From contig NC_087076.1 of NCBI RefSeq assembly GCF_026151205.1, positions 16,277,919 through 16,341,918 on the forward strand: a DNA stretch of 64,000 bases, in the 5' to 3' direction. A model generated the notes under the pieces. The model did not search any database. It was not told the origin of the DNA and was given only the letters and a program-made list of their open reading frames with translations. Within the stretch, counting starts at the first letter, position 1. The number at the start of each line of letters is the position of its first letter. This document shows, piece by piece, positions 49,241 through 59,574 of this stretch. The position numbers and the translations under genes are program-made. Origin of the DNA: Bolinopsis microptera (lineage: Eukaryota; Ctenophora; Tentaculata; Lobata; Bolinopsidae).

Positions 49241-52015
49241 ACATATTTTAAATGCTAATAATTTAGGTATATAATGAAAAAATATGTTAGTCTCATTATC
49301 CGTATAATGGTCTAGCATCCGCAATGTCTAATCAGTATAGCAACTCTACGTAATTGTGTACACTGTATATACACGAATGAAGTATCGAGCATTAACAGAT
49401 ATATGTGTCATCATTAATTATGGATGGAAAATACCTTTGAACTATTGAAAGTTGTGATGATCAATAAACGTCATGCGGGTTTGCACAAGTACAGTCAAGT
49501 TAGTATAAGATCTGTCGAAATTCGAGTGAAATTATTTTCATTCCCATACATTCAAAAACTGAGCCAGTAAACCTTATTAATATTAGACATGATAAATAAA
49601 AGTAACTCAATCATTCAAATTTTTCGTCTGGTGTATGTGAGATTTTTCCTCCAAAATACTTTACCGGCTGATAAACATTAATATATTTCATGTACACATC
49701 TGTTTTCCAAACAGTTTAAGTTAAAGACTAAAGTTACCGGTACGTGACCAGAACTGCATTGAGTGCACACGTGCGAATTTGATGTTACGCACGAATTAGT
49801 ATTAAATGTTAGACCAAGAAATTGATCTAACACACAACTGTACTTCTGTACACTTCAATGATTGGGCTGATGACTCCAGTGAAAGGGCTGGTGACTCTAG
49901 CGAAAGTGCTGGTGACGAGGAGAAAGACCATAAACCAGGGATTCCTTCGGGACTCGGGAGCATGTAAGATTATATCCAAAGTTTGTTCGCCAATGGGGTG
50001 TGTCTGGGTGTCAAAGATCTTCAAGGTGGGTGCTACTTGTGATGAACTCTAGAAGGATGGGATGGTAATACTCGGTCTGGCCGTCTGGAAGCCCATATAA
50101 TTCCAGTTTCAGAAACCGATTAAGGAGGTGCGGCTACTGATGAGAAGTCTCCTTAAAGTTTATTTGGGTTAGAAACGCCATCTGGGTCCCTACCCTCGCA
50201 CAAGATTATTCTCAATTTTCTTGTTGTGTTCCACAATTCTACCAATAAGTATACTTACCTTTATGTACATGATATCTTTCTATAGCATATTCTCTATACA
50301 ATAGTGTTTCTCCTATAATAATATATTGTACATGACAGCCATAGAACTTATCCTGACTGTCATCTTTTGCGGACCCTAATTCTTCCTAACAAAAACGTAG
50401 GTCTGTGCTATCAGCTAGTTATAAGTGTCCAAGACTATAAATAATGTTTTTCTTCTATCCGCACCCCGGGATCGAGATGTAAGCCTTCTAACGAATTACC
50501 TTCAGCAGTTCCATAACTTAAGGTAGATACCATACTATACTACTTGTATCACGTCGCGATCCCCACCGACATGTCATTACTTTCTCTAAGTAGATCTTGA
50601 AGTGAAAATCGTTTCCGATTTTAGCGTTGATGTCGCTGAAATTTCCGTGGTTGTTAGATTTTCCAAAAGCAAAAGTTCTTACTTCTTTCTGATCAAGGTA
50701 TTCCATTAGCGTTGCATCACCATTAGCCTTAGGTAAAGGTATAAAATTCGATAACTGTTTTATCGTCTTATCGGTATCCGCATGATTTTCTGATCTAATT
50801 CTACCGGCCGAATGGCAAAGCGATAAACATTATTTTTCATAACACATCCGCGTTTTCCGACCAGTTTAAGTTAAACAAGGTTAACGGTGACCAGTCCTGT
50901 GGACAATTGACATGGAGCCTATTACCTATGACTATAAATTTATAATAATGCAATTCACAGAATTGCATTTTGACGTACTTTTGGGAGTACCAAAAGCGCG
51001 CAAACTAAATATATTTGACGCGCGAATCTGTTTTTGAAAGAAACTGATCAAAGTGAAAGAGAATCTAATTTGTAATAACATCGCGCGGGGAATAATATTG
51101 TCACGTACGTGTAATAGGTAATAAAACTATACTATAAGTATACGAATACCTAACGATTCCCTTAAAAATAAGGATAATCTATAAATCACTTTGACGTGGG
51201 ACTGGGAAGCAATCCAAAATTACTAGGTCTAGAGAAGGTTCCAAAATCAAACCAGCAATGATAAGTTTATCTTATTGAACTTTAATTAACTTTAATTTTG
51301 AATCGACACCAATTCAAATTGAACACTCGAGAGTCTGAGAAGAGGCCCCAGCTATAAGGGCATAGCGTACATATATAAAAATCCGTTTAACCTTAAAGTT
51401 AAATAGTCTGCCCATTTCCGTTCAAGTCAACGCCCGTACGTAAACGTTGAATGCCTCCGGGCTCCGAGCGTTCATTTTAATGTCCGTTTTTAACTTTAAA
51501 TGGATACAATGAGATAAAACTATGTTGTCGGAATAGACAGTAAATAAACAACAATGAATAAAAATAAGTCACTAGTATAGCAATAAGCAAATAATAATAA
51601 AATTATTGCTCCTTAATTCGTGAATTTTTCATAAGACGCAAACTTTGTGTTAACATAAATATAATAACATAAATATAATAACATAAATAATATAAGGTCT
51701 CGCTGCTTGTTAACTGTGGGGCGGTTTCTTTTTTTGTTTATCACCCAGTCGTACAAGCTCCAATTCGTCTCACAGGGTGAGGCTGATGTCGATTGCGACA
51801 GCGCTTTCATTGGAAAACTCTGTAGTTCGGGTACCTCTCAACCGAAGTTGCTCCACCAAGAGACTGGACCGTCAGAATCTTGGCTAAAACTTGAGGCAGC
51901 GTCAGTAGAGAATAAGCCTCTTTTCTCTCGGTAGAACGTGTACTGCGAAATTAAAGTATCTTCTTCTTTGTTGCGCCGTCACACCACGTGTCCATGACAT
52001 CTAGAAACTCCTTCC

Positions 52016-52434
52016 AAGTAGTAGAATAATATTGATTGCTCAATGAAATAAATGATACGATTAAAATGTGGTATATAAGTCGTTCGTTTTTGGTGAAGTA
52101 TTATCAGTTGCCATCATCAACAACAACAACAACAGCTATTCCAATTCCTTACATGGTACTCTTCTGTCTAATGGACGAAATTAATGGACCCACCGCCTCC
52201 CGTAAGGTTGCTTAATCGTTTAATAAGCCTTGACACCACCGCTGATTGAAATTCGCGTGCGATGATGTGAACCCTGCTTGATTCAGGGGATGATGTGAAC
52301 CCTGCTTGATTCAGGGGATGATGTGAACCCTGCTTGATTCAGGGGGATACTGTCATTATGCAGTAATGATCTGGTAGACAGGTGTTCGTGGACAGTTGTC
52401 CGCGGACAGTGGTCGGGCTATCTCGATACTGCCG
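52016..52434. mobile_element. 419-bp insertion with 11-bp target duplication
   Basis: AAACTCCTTCC stands at 52005-52015 and again at 52435-52445. The left palindrome arm has it once, continuous (inverse, near 45985), so this is an insertion in the right arm. There are no inverted ends. A 28-bp unit (ATGATGTGAACCCTGCTTGA plus TTCAGGGG) is repeated three times at 52261-52346. The size and an 11-bp duplication suit a SINE or a truncated LINE. Confidence 0.75.
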
Positions 52435-52742
52435 AAACTCCTTCCAGACATCCTGATTCGTGTGTTGATCAAATCCCTGATATATAAGCCGGGTGAACAC
52501 AAAACCCTACTGAATGTAGGGGGGAATGGAGCTCGAGCCACCTTTTGTTGGCAAGACTAATCATATCGCTTTTATAGTTTCAATTGCGAAAAGCAAAATT
52601 TGCTAACTTTAAGGCGAACAGATAATATTTGTAATAAATTACACCAATGAAACCAACTGGAATCTTAAGACTATTGTCTGAAAATCTAAGCAAGACTATT
52701 ATCGGCTCGAGAATTGAGCATAAATAGTCGACTTCTATCCAG

Positions 52743-52965
52743 AAACACTATATAGCGGAGTTTTAGGGCCTGAAAAGTGAAACGTGCATGCATGCGCGCT
52801 AAAACTCTCCTAACTCATCTAGAACATGTAAAATTGCGGGAAACGATGGCGTGTCGACGTGTTGATATTTTAAATCTGATTAACGTTCCTTTACCATTAT
52901 GTTGCGAACGTTAAAATCTTTTAGCGAACGCGTTCACAAACTATTTTTAGTGGTCTGTACCTAAT
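52743..52965. repeat. Dispersed repeat with AACGCGTTCACAAACTATTT core, right-arm copy
   Basis: This is the inverse counterpart of the loop copy at 49025-49240, including GCATGCGCGCTAAAACTC and GGCGTGTCGACGTGTTGA. It is absent from the matching place in the left palindrome arm (about 45549-45697), where about 150 bp of other sequence stands. Confidence 0.65.
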
Positions 52966-53013
52966 TAATGACGGCTAAACTAGGTAAATTTGCGCATGAA
53001 CCTATCAATATAG

Positions 53014-53757
53014 GGACTGATGAAATCAAGGCAGTTAGTGGCACAGAAATCGAAAGGATTAGTGATTTCATAAATCAGTAGTCAATGACTAGACAGGGTT
53101 ATTGAAAATTACAAAGAATAAAATGGCGTCTGGACTTGGGACCAGCTCATAGCACAGTTCATTAATGCAATCTGAAAACCATTCTGCTAGCTAAAAGTAA
53201 AAAATGATTTGTTAGGTAAAACGTACTGAAAATTAAAATTAAGATTAAAAATTGAAAACGAACTGAACTAAAAAAAAGAATGACACGTCATGCTAAAATA
53301 CATATTCCGAAGTAAAATTAATCCCAAATTTTCCCAAATGTTAAAATACTTGTCGACAAAGATTTCAAACCGTTTGCGCAAGGTGCAGCAATATTAAAAC
53401 TTTGTCGTGCAAGTTTACGAACTACATTTTTACAATCCAAAATAAAACTGTTATAAGAACTATTAATACGAGCTAAACGAACTAACTGACTAATAAATTT
53501 ACCATAATACTGGCCTTTGGGATTATTTCCATCTAATAGGGATAATTAATGACATCAAAATTATAATCGTTCCTCTTGTCGTAAAGTTAAAAAAAAAATT
53601 TTCCCTTATAAATATTGATAGTGATAGTAAGACTAATATCTAAAAAGTCAGTTTCACGAACTGAAGTATTATTTTTATTCATAATCATCTCTGGAGGATA
53701 TATTTCACTTAAAACTCGTTCTAATAGACCAAAATCATATATAAGACCATACCATGA
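53014..53757 (-). pseudogene. Penelope-like element, reverse-transcriptase C-terminal fragment
   Basis: Read on the minus strand, it has YGLIYDFGLLERVLSEIYPP, then NTSVRETDFLDISLTI, and after a disruption GKFISQLVRLARINSSYNSF. This is the part just downstream of the catalytic core in Penelope-like reverse transcriptases. There is no endonuclease domain and frames are broken. It stands only in the right palindrome arm; the left arm is uninterrupted at the matching point (about 45485), so it arrived after the inverted duplication. Confidence 0.75.
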
Positions 53758-53781
53758 AGATTATACTTTTCCGAGCCACCG

Positions 53782-54015
53782 TTGAGCCTATATTGTTCTA
53801 AATCTATGGCTGAGACCCATTGGATATCGGTTAGTTGCTGTTTGATAACTATAAGCGTATCAATGGTTGTTACAGTAAGCCCTCAACAGTTGAATACCAT
53901 CCCCAATCCAACAGTGATGATTAGTCGAAGCATAATGAAACTAGCCAAGTATTTAGCGAGACACAATGATGAACTGGCCGATCAAGCACTTTTTGGGATT
54001 CCCAGCATAAAATAA
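53782..54015 (+). CDS. Small hydrophobic-start ORF, right-arm copy
   Basis: A 77-codon frame is the inverse-arm twin of 45466-45239, differing by a KS insertion after MSLYC. See the left-arm entry for composition. No upstream signals were identified. Confidence 0.25.
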   Translation: MSLYCSKSMAETHWISVSCCLITISVSMVVTVSPQQLNTIPNPTVMISRSIMKLAKYLARHNDELADQALFGIPSIK

Positions 54016-54679
54016 CAACACCTGTTTCCAAACAGTTAAAGTTAAAGATTATAAACTTACCGTTGCCTAATTCTGAGAACATGGAACGCACACGTGCCAA
54101 TATGATTTTACGCGCGAATTACCCAGAATTAACTGAAACTGAATGCTGAAAGAGAATCTTATCAGTTATCGGCTATAGCGTCGCGCGGGGAATAATTTTG
54201 GTCACGTTCATCATTTTGTGTTCCCTTTTAAATACAATTACCAGTGCAGAGAGTGGTTTCAGAAACGCAAATTCAACTTGCAAAGATCAATTTACCTGGG
54301 TACGGTACCTCGCTCAGGCTTTTGCATTTATTAAGTTAAACACATTGATTTAACATTGAACATATTATGGCGATTAAAAATATGCCTATAGCAGATAGGG
54401 CGGAATGACAGGTTCAGCAACGCCCAGGATTTACAAGCAGCAAATTCTGCTACTGCTAGTGCTATCACGGAGAATCAAATCAAATATTATAGTGGTACCG
54501 TGGCATGTCCATTCTGGGTCAGCGTTGTATAGGTTGCATGGATTAGAATAAGTCCCTGCTTGCTGTTGGCGTTGCTGCGGTGAGGCTGGCTGGAACAATT
54601 GTCGGAGAACTCTTTGGCTTCGTTCTCTCTTCACTTCTTTCTCCGCACAAAACTGTTTAATCCGTGGGAGGCCCTGTTT

Positions 54680-54790
54680 TAACGTTCCTTATGTTCCAAA
54701 CGTTAAAATCTTTTAGCGAACGCGTTCACAAACTATTTTTAGTGAACGTTCCGTACGAATTCACTACAAGTACAACTAAGCTATAAGGGC
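54680..54790. repeat. Dispersed repeat with AACGCGTTCACAAACTATTT core, third copy
   Basis: It directly abuts the right tip of the palindrome and runs through GTGAACGTTCCGTACGAATT to CAACTAAGC, the inverse of 49110-49025. Its presence explains why no target duplication is visible for the palindrome. Confidence 0.65.
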
Positions 54791-55371
54791 AAAATCATCG
54801 ATTAGAGGCTTTTATCTTAAAGAGTGAACCGGAACGTGAAACAGATCCTATTGCACGGTGGAGAACCAAACTAGCAACTTTCTATTATGAATACGTTCAG
54901 TAGGTGAAATTTATTGTTATTAATTTTTACCTGTCAGATACGTAAAATAACAAAGTAATCTCTCCGTTAGGCGTTCGGGTAGGAGAAATAAGCAAGCTGA
55001 TAAGAGACAATAAAATTACAAACGTATGCAATTAGTGTGTGGCGTGAGGTATATTTACTTTAATTTTTAGTGCCGACTTTAGCTTCAAGAATCAATAGTT
55101 CCCACAGTCAGACAACGAATGAGTTTAAAAATTCCAACAAAATCTTTATAACATCATTGGTAAAACATTTTCGGACATCTTCAGTACCTAATAAAGATAA
55201 GGGTTAATACTCCAATTATATCAGAAAATTTTAATTTGAACTAAAGGATGTTAGCTGTAAAAAGAAGCCAAACTCTCAAAAATGGAATGGGAAGCACTCG
55301 GGTATGGGGGGTTGTGAGGCCCCAACTAGTCGGAAAAAATATACTAGTCCCTGCATTAAGGGTGAAATAAT

Positions 55372-56959
55372 TTAAGGACCATTATCAAAAGTTTTATTTT
55401 CAAATAAAAGTGGCATACCAAAAGGATCACATGAATTAATACCATATGGTTTCAAAGTTCTGAGTTTTTGTATAAGTAGATGTTCGTTAACTTCTAAATT
55501 ACTAGGACTAGAATTCTTTAGGATAAAAACATTATAAGAAGCATCAAAATCAGGTCTATTGGAAAGGTTATGTGAGTCTATTAGGTGAGCTGCTAAACTG
55601 TAAGTGTCACTATCATCAGATAAAAAATCATCACTATGTTTTAAGGAAGGGTCTTTCAATAATTTATAATAGTTAGCTCTATGTTCGGTTACTCTTTCAT
55701 GCAAAGTCCTAATGGTACGTCCAACATAGCAGAAAGGAGATGGACATAATTTACAAATGAATATATAGACTATGTTGTAGCTAGAACAGGTCCCTGGAGC
55801 TTGTCTTATCTTGACTCCATTAATACAGGGTGGGCCAAAAGTCAGTGTGCAAACGTTGGGTCTTATACCTCCGCCGTGTTTTATATTTGAGAGCTGTTGC
55901 TTTGCATATGGCATACTGTACTTACTGGTTCGAGGATTCCGTCGTCAAAATTTGAAAATTCGAATATTTTAGACCACGCCCATTCAATATTAAAACACCT
56001 ATATTGTTTTCTCTGAACATGCTGAACGCCTAATTTTTTCAGAGACGGTAGATTATCAAATGTTGCATATGATCCGAAAACATGAGGCAAAACGGATTAG
56101 AAATGACGAAGTTATCAAGCATTTTGTGTATCTCGTTAACAAAATTGACTGGGTGATTATGTGACACCGTGACACGACACCTTAATTGGGCACCCTTAAC
56201 AATTCCCATAATGTTTAACGGGGTAGTTAACGGGGGCACCTTATCACGTGATTAGGTAAACCAATCACCTGATCACACGTAATGAATAAACTCGTTATGC
56301 TTCATATCTCGGTCATCTGAGAAGCTACAGTTCTAATTCTTTCAGGACAAACGTAATTCGAATGGCCAAACACAATTCAATAACATTTAGCTTGATCCGA
56401 CTATCCAAACTATCAAATAAATGTGAAAATGAACCTCCATTCGAAAAAAATGAACGCGAATATTTTTCGAGTTGACAAATTCCTCGAACCAGTGGTGGTA
56501 CTAAGTCATACCAGAAGGAAGTATTTCAATTGAGCACTCAGTGACTGAGCTATTAAGGCCAACGTTTGCACACTGACTTTTGGCCCACCCTGTACAATAA
56601 CACTTTTCACTTCCTATCATTGCACAACACTTACAATTTCTTTGGTGGCAAGGTTCTGTTTTTGTTACAGTGTTATCCTCTGCGTGCAATTGTGGGTTGA
56701 GGAGTCTTCTCCGCAAAGATGCGCCTGATCTTTTAACATAACTGAATAGTCTTTTGCCGGTGTTTCTATCCTGGTTGGAGGTCTCCGTTGTACTTGTCGT
56801 GTCGGTGTTAGAGGTAGACGACAAACTCGGAGAAGTCTCTATGGTGGACTCAAACTTTTCAATTACGTCTATCAGTGCTGCGTCACCTCCGAAGGTGGAG
56901 ATAACACGTATTGTGACTTTAGCTTCAATGATATCACCGCGCACCGTTAACATACTCAT
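55372..56959 (-). pseudogene. Penelope-like element, GIY-YIG endonuclease part, interrupted
   Basis: The downstream piece (about 55825 to 55372) encodes a GIY-YIG-type nuclease: NIVYIFICKLCPSPFCYVG, then RTIRTLHERVTEHR, as in the C-terminal endonuclease of Penelope-like elements. The upstream piece (56959 to about 56593) has a Ser/Thr-rich stretch and a Cys-rich motif HQRNCKCCAMI that precedes the nuclease in this family. Between them lies a 767-bp DNA transposon. The upstream frame runs on into the transposon and stops. Removing the insert and one TA would rejoin the same frame, so the host element was intact at this point when hit. Confidence 0.85.
55826..56592. mobile_element. Tc1/mariner-like element inserted in the Penelope-like element
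   Basis: Inverted ends CAGGGTGGGCCAAAAGTCAG and CTGACTTTTGGCCCACCCTG extend about 35 bp each, with TA on both sides (55824-55825, 56593-56594). CAGGGTG-type tips and a TA target fit IS630/Tc1/mariner. Short minus-strand frames inside (56239-56039, containing NHPVNFVNEIHKMLDNFVIS) may be relics of a transposase end but are too short to name. Confidence 0.85.
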
Positions 56960-57724
56960 AGTCTGGACAGCACCCTTCTAAATCCGAAAAGTGTCATACT
57001 TGTAGTAAATATTTGGTAGAATTCGGTCCAGGACAAGCTATTAAATTTTTTGCTGCGCTCTGGTCTATCACAGCAGTTTTCCTAAAACCGTAGAGAAGTT
57101 TTTTTTATTAACAAATAAAACTCGATTACTAGACTCCTAGCCTGATACGAACTAAATTAAAAATTGCTCATAATGAACTTATCATCTTATCATAAATAAA
57201 AATAAATGCTGTTAGCTGTGAGCTTTTGCTGGTCCCATGAATATAATTCAATGGATATGATATAATATAAATATTCATATACTTGCACATTTACGAGTCT
57301 TCTGAATCTACTATATTACATAATACACGACTTCTCATTTCATAATTCATATCAAACATTTATATACTCATGCAGCGAGAACAAAATATTTAGTGTCGAA
57401 ACTAACACAAGCAGTCATATTGCCGTGTTGTAAAACGGCCGACCGACTTTACTACAAGTTAAGTCAAGTCAAATCAAATCAAAACATAGTTTTAAAAAAC
57501 GTATACGCTATCTGCAACATTTGACATCTAGCACAACGTGCACAGTCTGGTTTATTCAACAATGTTACCTGGGAACCTCAGGCTATCATGTTCATTAATG
57601 AATAGAGATTCGGCGGAATGACAGGCTGAGCGCTGCCCAATAATCAACAATGCAGCTCTAAACGCTGCGGATTTGCTATTATAAAAATTGATGAGCGCTC
57701 GATTTGAAATCCCGACGCGCATAA
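56960..57724. other. AT-rich interior of the 14.2-kb element, no gene seen
   Basis: No protein-like frame is present. Near 57547-57650 the sequence ACCTGGGAACCTCAGGCTAT onward to ACAGGCTGAGCGC recurs at 59150-59215, so a short dispersed repeat is present. Confidence 0.5.
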
Positions 57725-57947
57725 AAACTGCCACTAACTGCTACTAACTGCCAATAACTGCCACTAACTGCCACTAACTGCTACTGTCGCGCGCAAATGC
57801 GTGGGCGCGATTGTAGCAGTTAGTGGCAGTTAGTGGCAGTTAGTGGCAGTTTGTAGCAGTTAGTGGCAGTTTGTGGCAGTTAGTGGCAGTTTGTGGCAGT
57901 TAGTGGCAGTTTGTGGCAGTTAGTGGCAGTTTGTAGCAGTTAGTGGC
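57725..57947. repeat. Palindromic array of ACTAACTGC/ACAAACTGCC units (right end)
   Basis: About 50 bp of ACTGCCACTAACTGCTACTA is followed by a GC-rich hinge (GTCGCGCGCAAATGCGTGGG), then about ten inverse units (GTAGCAGTTAGTGGCAGTTT). It mirrors the array at the left end of the 14.2-kb element. Confidence 0.9.
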
Positions 57948-58013
57948 AGTTTCTTTGCACTTAGCTCCTCCTGTGAAAAGGGCTTTGGTTAAAGCAACCC
58001 GTTAACAGATTGT

Positions 58014-58350
58014 AGCGCGATGCACTACTGGGTCGCGCGCGCATCAAATAATGCTTCTCGCAACCACAACGTATGCAGATCGGCGAGATGCGAAGGATTG
58101 ACATCGTGAATCAAGTTAACAAAATGCAAATGACCGCCGACCAATAACGTTGCAATTAAAATTTACTTGCATGAAGTGCGAAACGGTTCTTATTAGATAC
58201 CATATGCTGCATAGCAATTGCAATTTATGCATTATTACTGACCTTTGTAGCGCGATGCGTTACTGTGCCGCGCCGCGCACTCAATAAGGCTTCTCACAGC
58301 GATCGGCGAGATGCGCTACTGTGCCGCGCCGAGCTGCCATGAATTGACAT
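58014..58350. repeat. Partial copies of the Harbinger-like MITE
   Basis: GCGCGATGCACTACTGGGTC through GATGCGAAGGATTGACATCG matches the inverse of the MITE interior at 42700-42785. A second, diverged pair follows at about 58245-58350. Neither has intact ends. Confidence 0.65.
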
Positions 58351-58603
58351 CGTCAATTAATACTGACCTTTGATTATATTACAACCTGTCAAGTCATTTG
58401 ACATTTGAGCGCGCGCACATCTATATGCTATACCATGTACCATATTCTGGGAAAATTTTAAAATTTTAATCGTTAATTCAATAGACTGACGCGACACGCG
58501 CTATACTACTTTGTTACCAGTAATGCACGTTGTAGGTAGTGCGCCATCGAGAGTGTACCGCGCATACCTACTGTAGGAAGTTTTTTAGCGCTAATTCGGC
58601 CAG

Positions 58604-58667
58604 TTGCTCTAACCAGAGCCCTCTCGCTTGCAGTAGCGCGCGACGCGTAGGCACATGGCTATGTGAA
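58604..58667. mobile_element. 64-bp miniature element with 9-bp target duplication (copy 2)
   Basis: It runs from TTGCTCTAACCAGAG to GGCTATGTGAA with TTCGGCCAG at 58595-58603 and 58668-58676. It is the inverse of copy 1 minus an internal 26 bp. The left arm of the outer element has the uninterrupted site near 43010-43030 (GCTGGCCGGAATTAGCGC). Confidence 0.8.
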
Positions 58668-59574
58668 TTCGGCCAGCACAAAATTCTTGAAACAAATGCG
58701 TATTGAGTAACCTTCCCTTGATCCAATTTTAACAAAAATTGGTTAGCTTACTTATAGACTTACAAGGAAGCTGTCCAAAAAATGTAAAGCATATCCAACC
58801 ATCAGACATTATATATTACAGCTAAAAGCAGCGTATTTTTTCCTATTTTGTCCCATTTTGATCACTATATCAACTCTGATATCCACCAAATTTTTCGGAC
58901 AGTTGTGGAAGCCCTATTGGAAGGTTGTCACAAATTTTCAGAATGATCTTATTCAAGGAACTGAAGATATGGAAGAATAATACGACAAAAATCAACGAAT
59001 TTCCTCAAATTATGCGATTTTTACACCTACTTTTGCTCCAAAAGCCGCGCACCATTAAATATGGTTCCTATGCGAAACTCACTGATCATTCCAAAAAGGT
59101 ATGACAAGTTTGGTACTGTGAAAATTCTCACAGTCTCTAGATGACAGTTACCTGGGGACCCCAGGCTATTATGTTCATAAACATTAAAGATAATGGTGGA
59201 ATGACAGGCTGAGCGCGGCCCAGTAAGAAGACAGTGGTACAAAAATTTTGAAAATCCGAGCAAGTTTACTTTTATCGTACACCCTCTATTAACTGATTGG
59301 CTGAAAATTTGACAAATATTGCAAAACGATTTTGTGTTATTTCAAAAATTTCGGTTAGAAATTTAGCATAAGCGTACATATAATAGTGTTAATATTCTAT
59401 TTGACTCCTTAATAAAAACCAATCCTGCTTTATGACTGACAAATCTTATGCACCCACTCGAAAAACCATGAGATACCTTTCAAAAATATATGACAAAGCC
59501 AGCCCCAGCATACCCTGAAGTACATTGGACAAGACCACTATGGAAAATTCCACATAAAGTTTATCAAGTGGTCT

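Larger units (their letters stand above)
44553..54678. repeat. 10-kb imperfect palindrome with 1.4-kb loop
   Basis: The left arm 44553-48980 and right arm 50366-54678 are inverse copies interrupted by arm-specific insertions. Outer tips are AACAGGGCCTCCCACGG and CCGTGGGAGGCCCTGTT; inner ends are AGAATTAGGGTCCGCAAA and TTTGCGGACCCTAATTCT. Matched landmarks include ATTCCCGCGCGA-type blocks at about 46935 and 51085, and the paired small frames at 45239-45466 and 53782-54015. Arms are nearly identical over long stretches, so the duplication is recent or kept alike by gene conversion. The CAGGG tips recall hAT ends, but no target duplication is visible because another repeat abuts the right tip. 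Confidence 0.85.
43783..57975. mobile_element. 14.2-kb inverted-repeat element with subterminal arrays
   Basis: The ends are CACAGGAGGAGCAAAGTGCA on the left and the inverse TGCACTTAGCTCCTCCTGTG on the right (one mismatch in 29). AAAA stands on both sides (43779-43782, 57976-57979), perhaps a 4-bp target duplication. Each end continues into arrays of ACTAACTGC and ACAAACTGCC units pointing inward and then outward. The inside holds a 10-kb imperfect palindrome and Penelope-like fragments. I find no transposase of its own, so either it is mobilised in trans or its gene lies in the unrecognised part. Confidence 0.65.
43672..57997. mobile_element. Miniature 9-bp-target element (copy 3), split by a 14.2-kb insertion
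   Basis: The left half starts TTCACATAGCCATGAG at 43672; the right half ends GGTTAAAGCAA at 57997. The same 9 bp, CCCGTTAAC, flanks both outer ends (43663-43671 and 57998-58006), although they are 14.3 kb apart. The two halves together correspond to the 90-bp copy at 42202-42291 with a small extra stretch after TTGTTTCAC. The interruption lies between GCAAGC and GGGCTTTGG. Confidence 0.75.
42139..59286. mobile_element. Outer inverted-repeat element, expanded by nested insertions
   Basis: The left end GGGGGTGCACGATAAAA and the right end TTTTATCGTACACCCTC are inverse copies bounded by TA dinucleotides (42137-42138, 59287-59288). Similarity continues inward for about 640 bp after removing insertions: left 42139-42620 plus 42925-43085 against right about 58525-59286. 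Shared landmarks include GCGCGGCTTTTGGAGCAAAAG on the left and its inverse near 59030-59050. TA flanks and long inverted ends fit a Tc1/mariner-type non-autonomous element. The alternative is two separate copies in opposite orientation. Confidence 0.6.
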
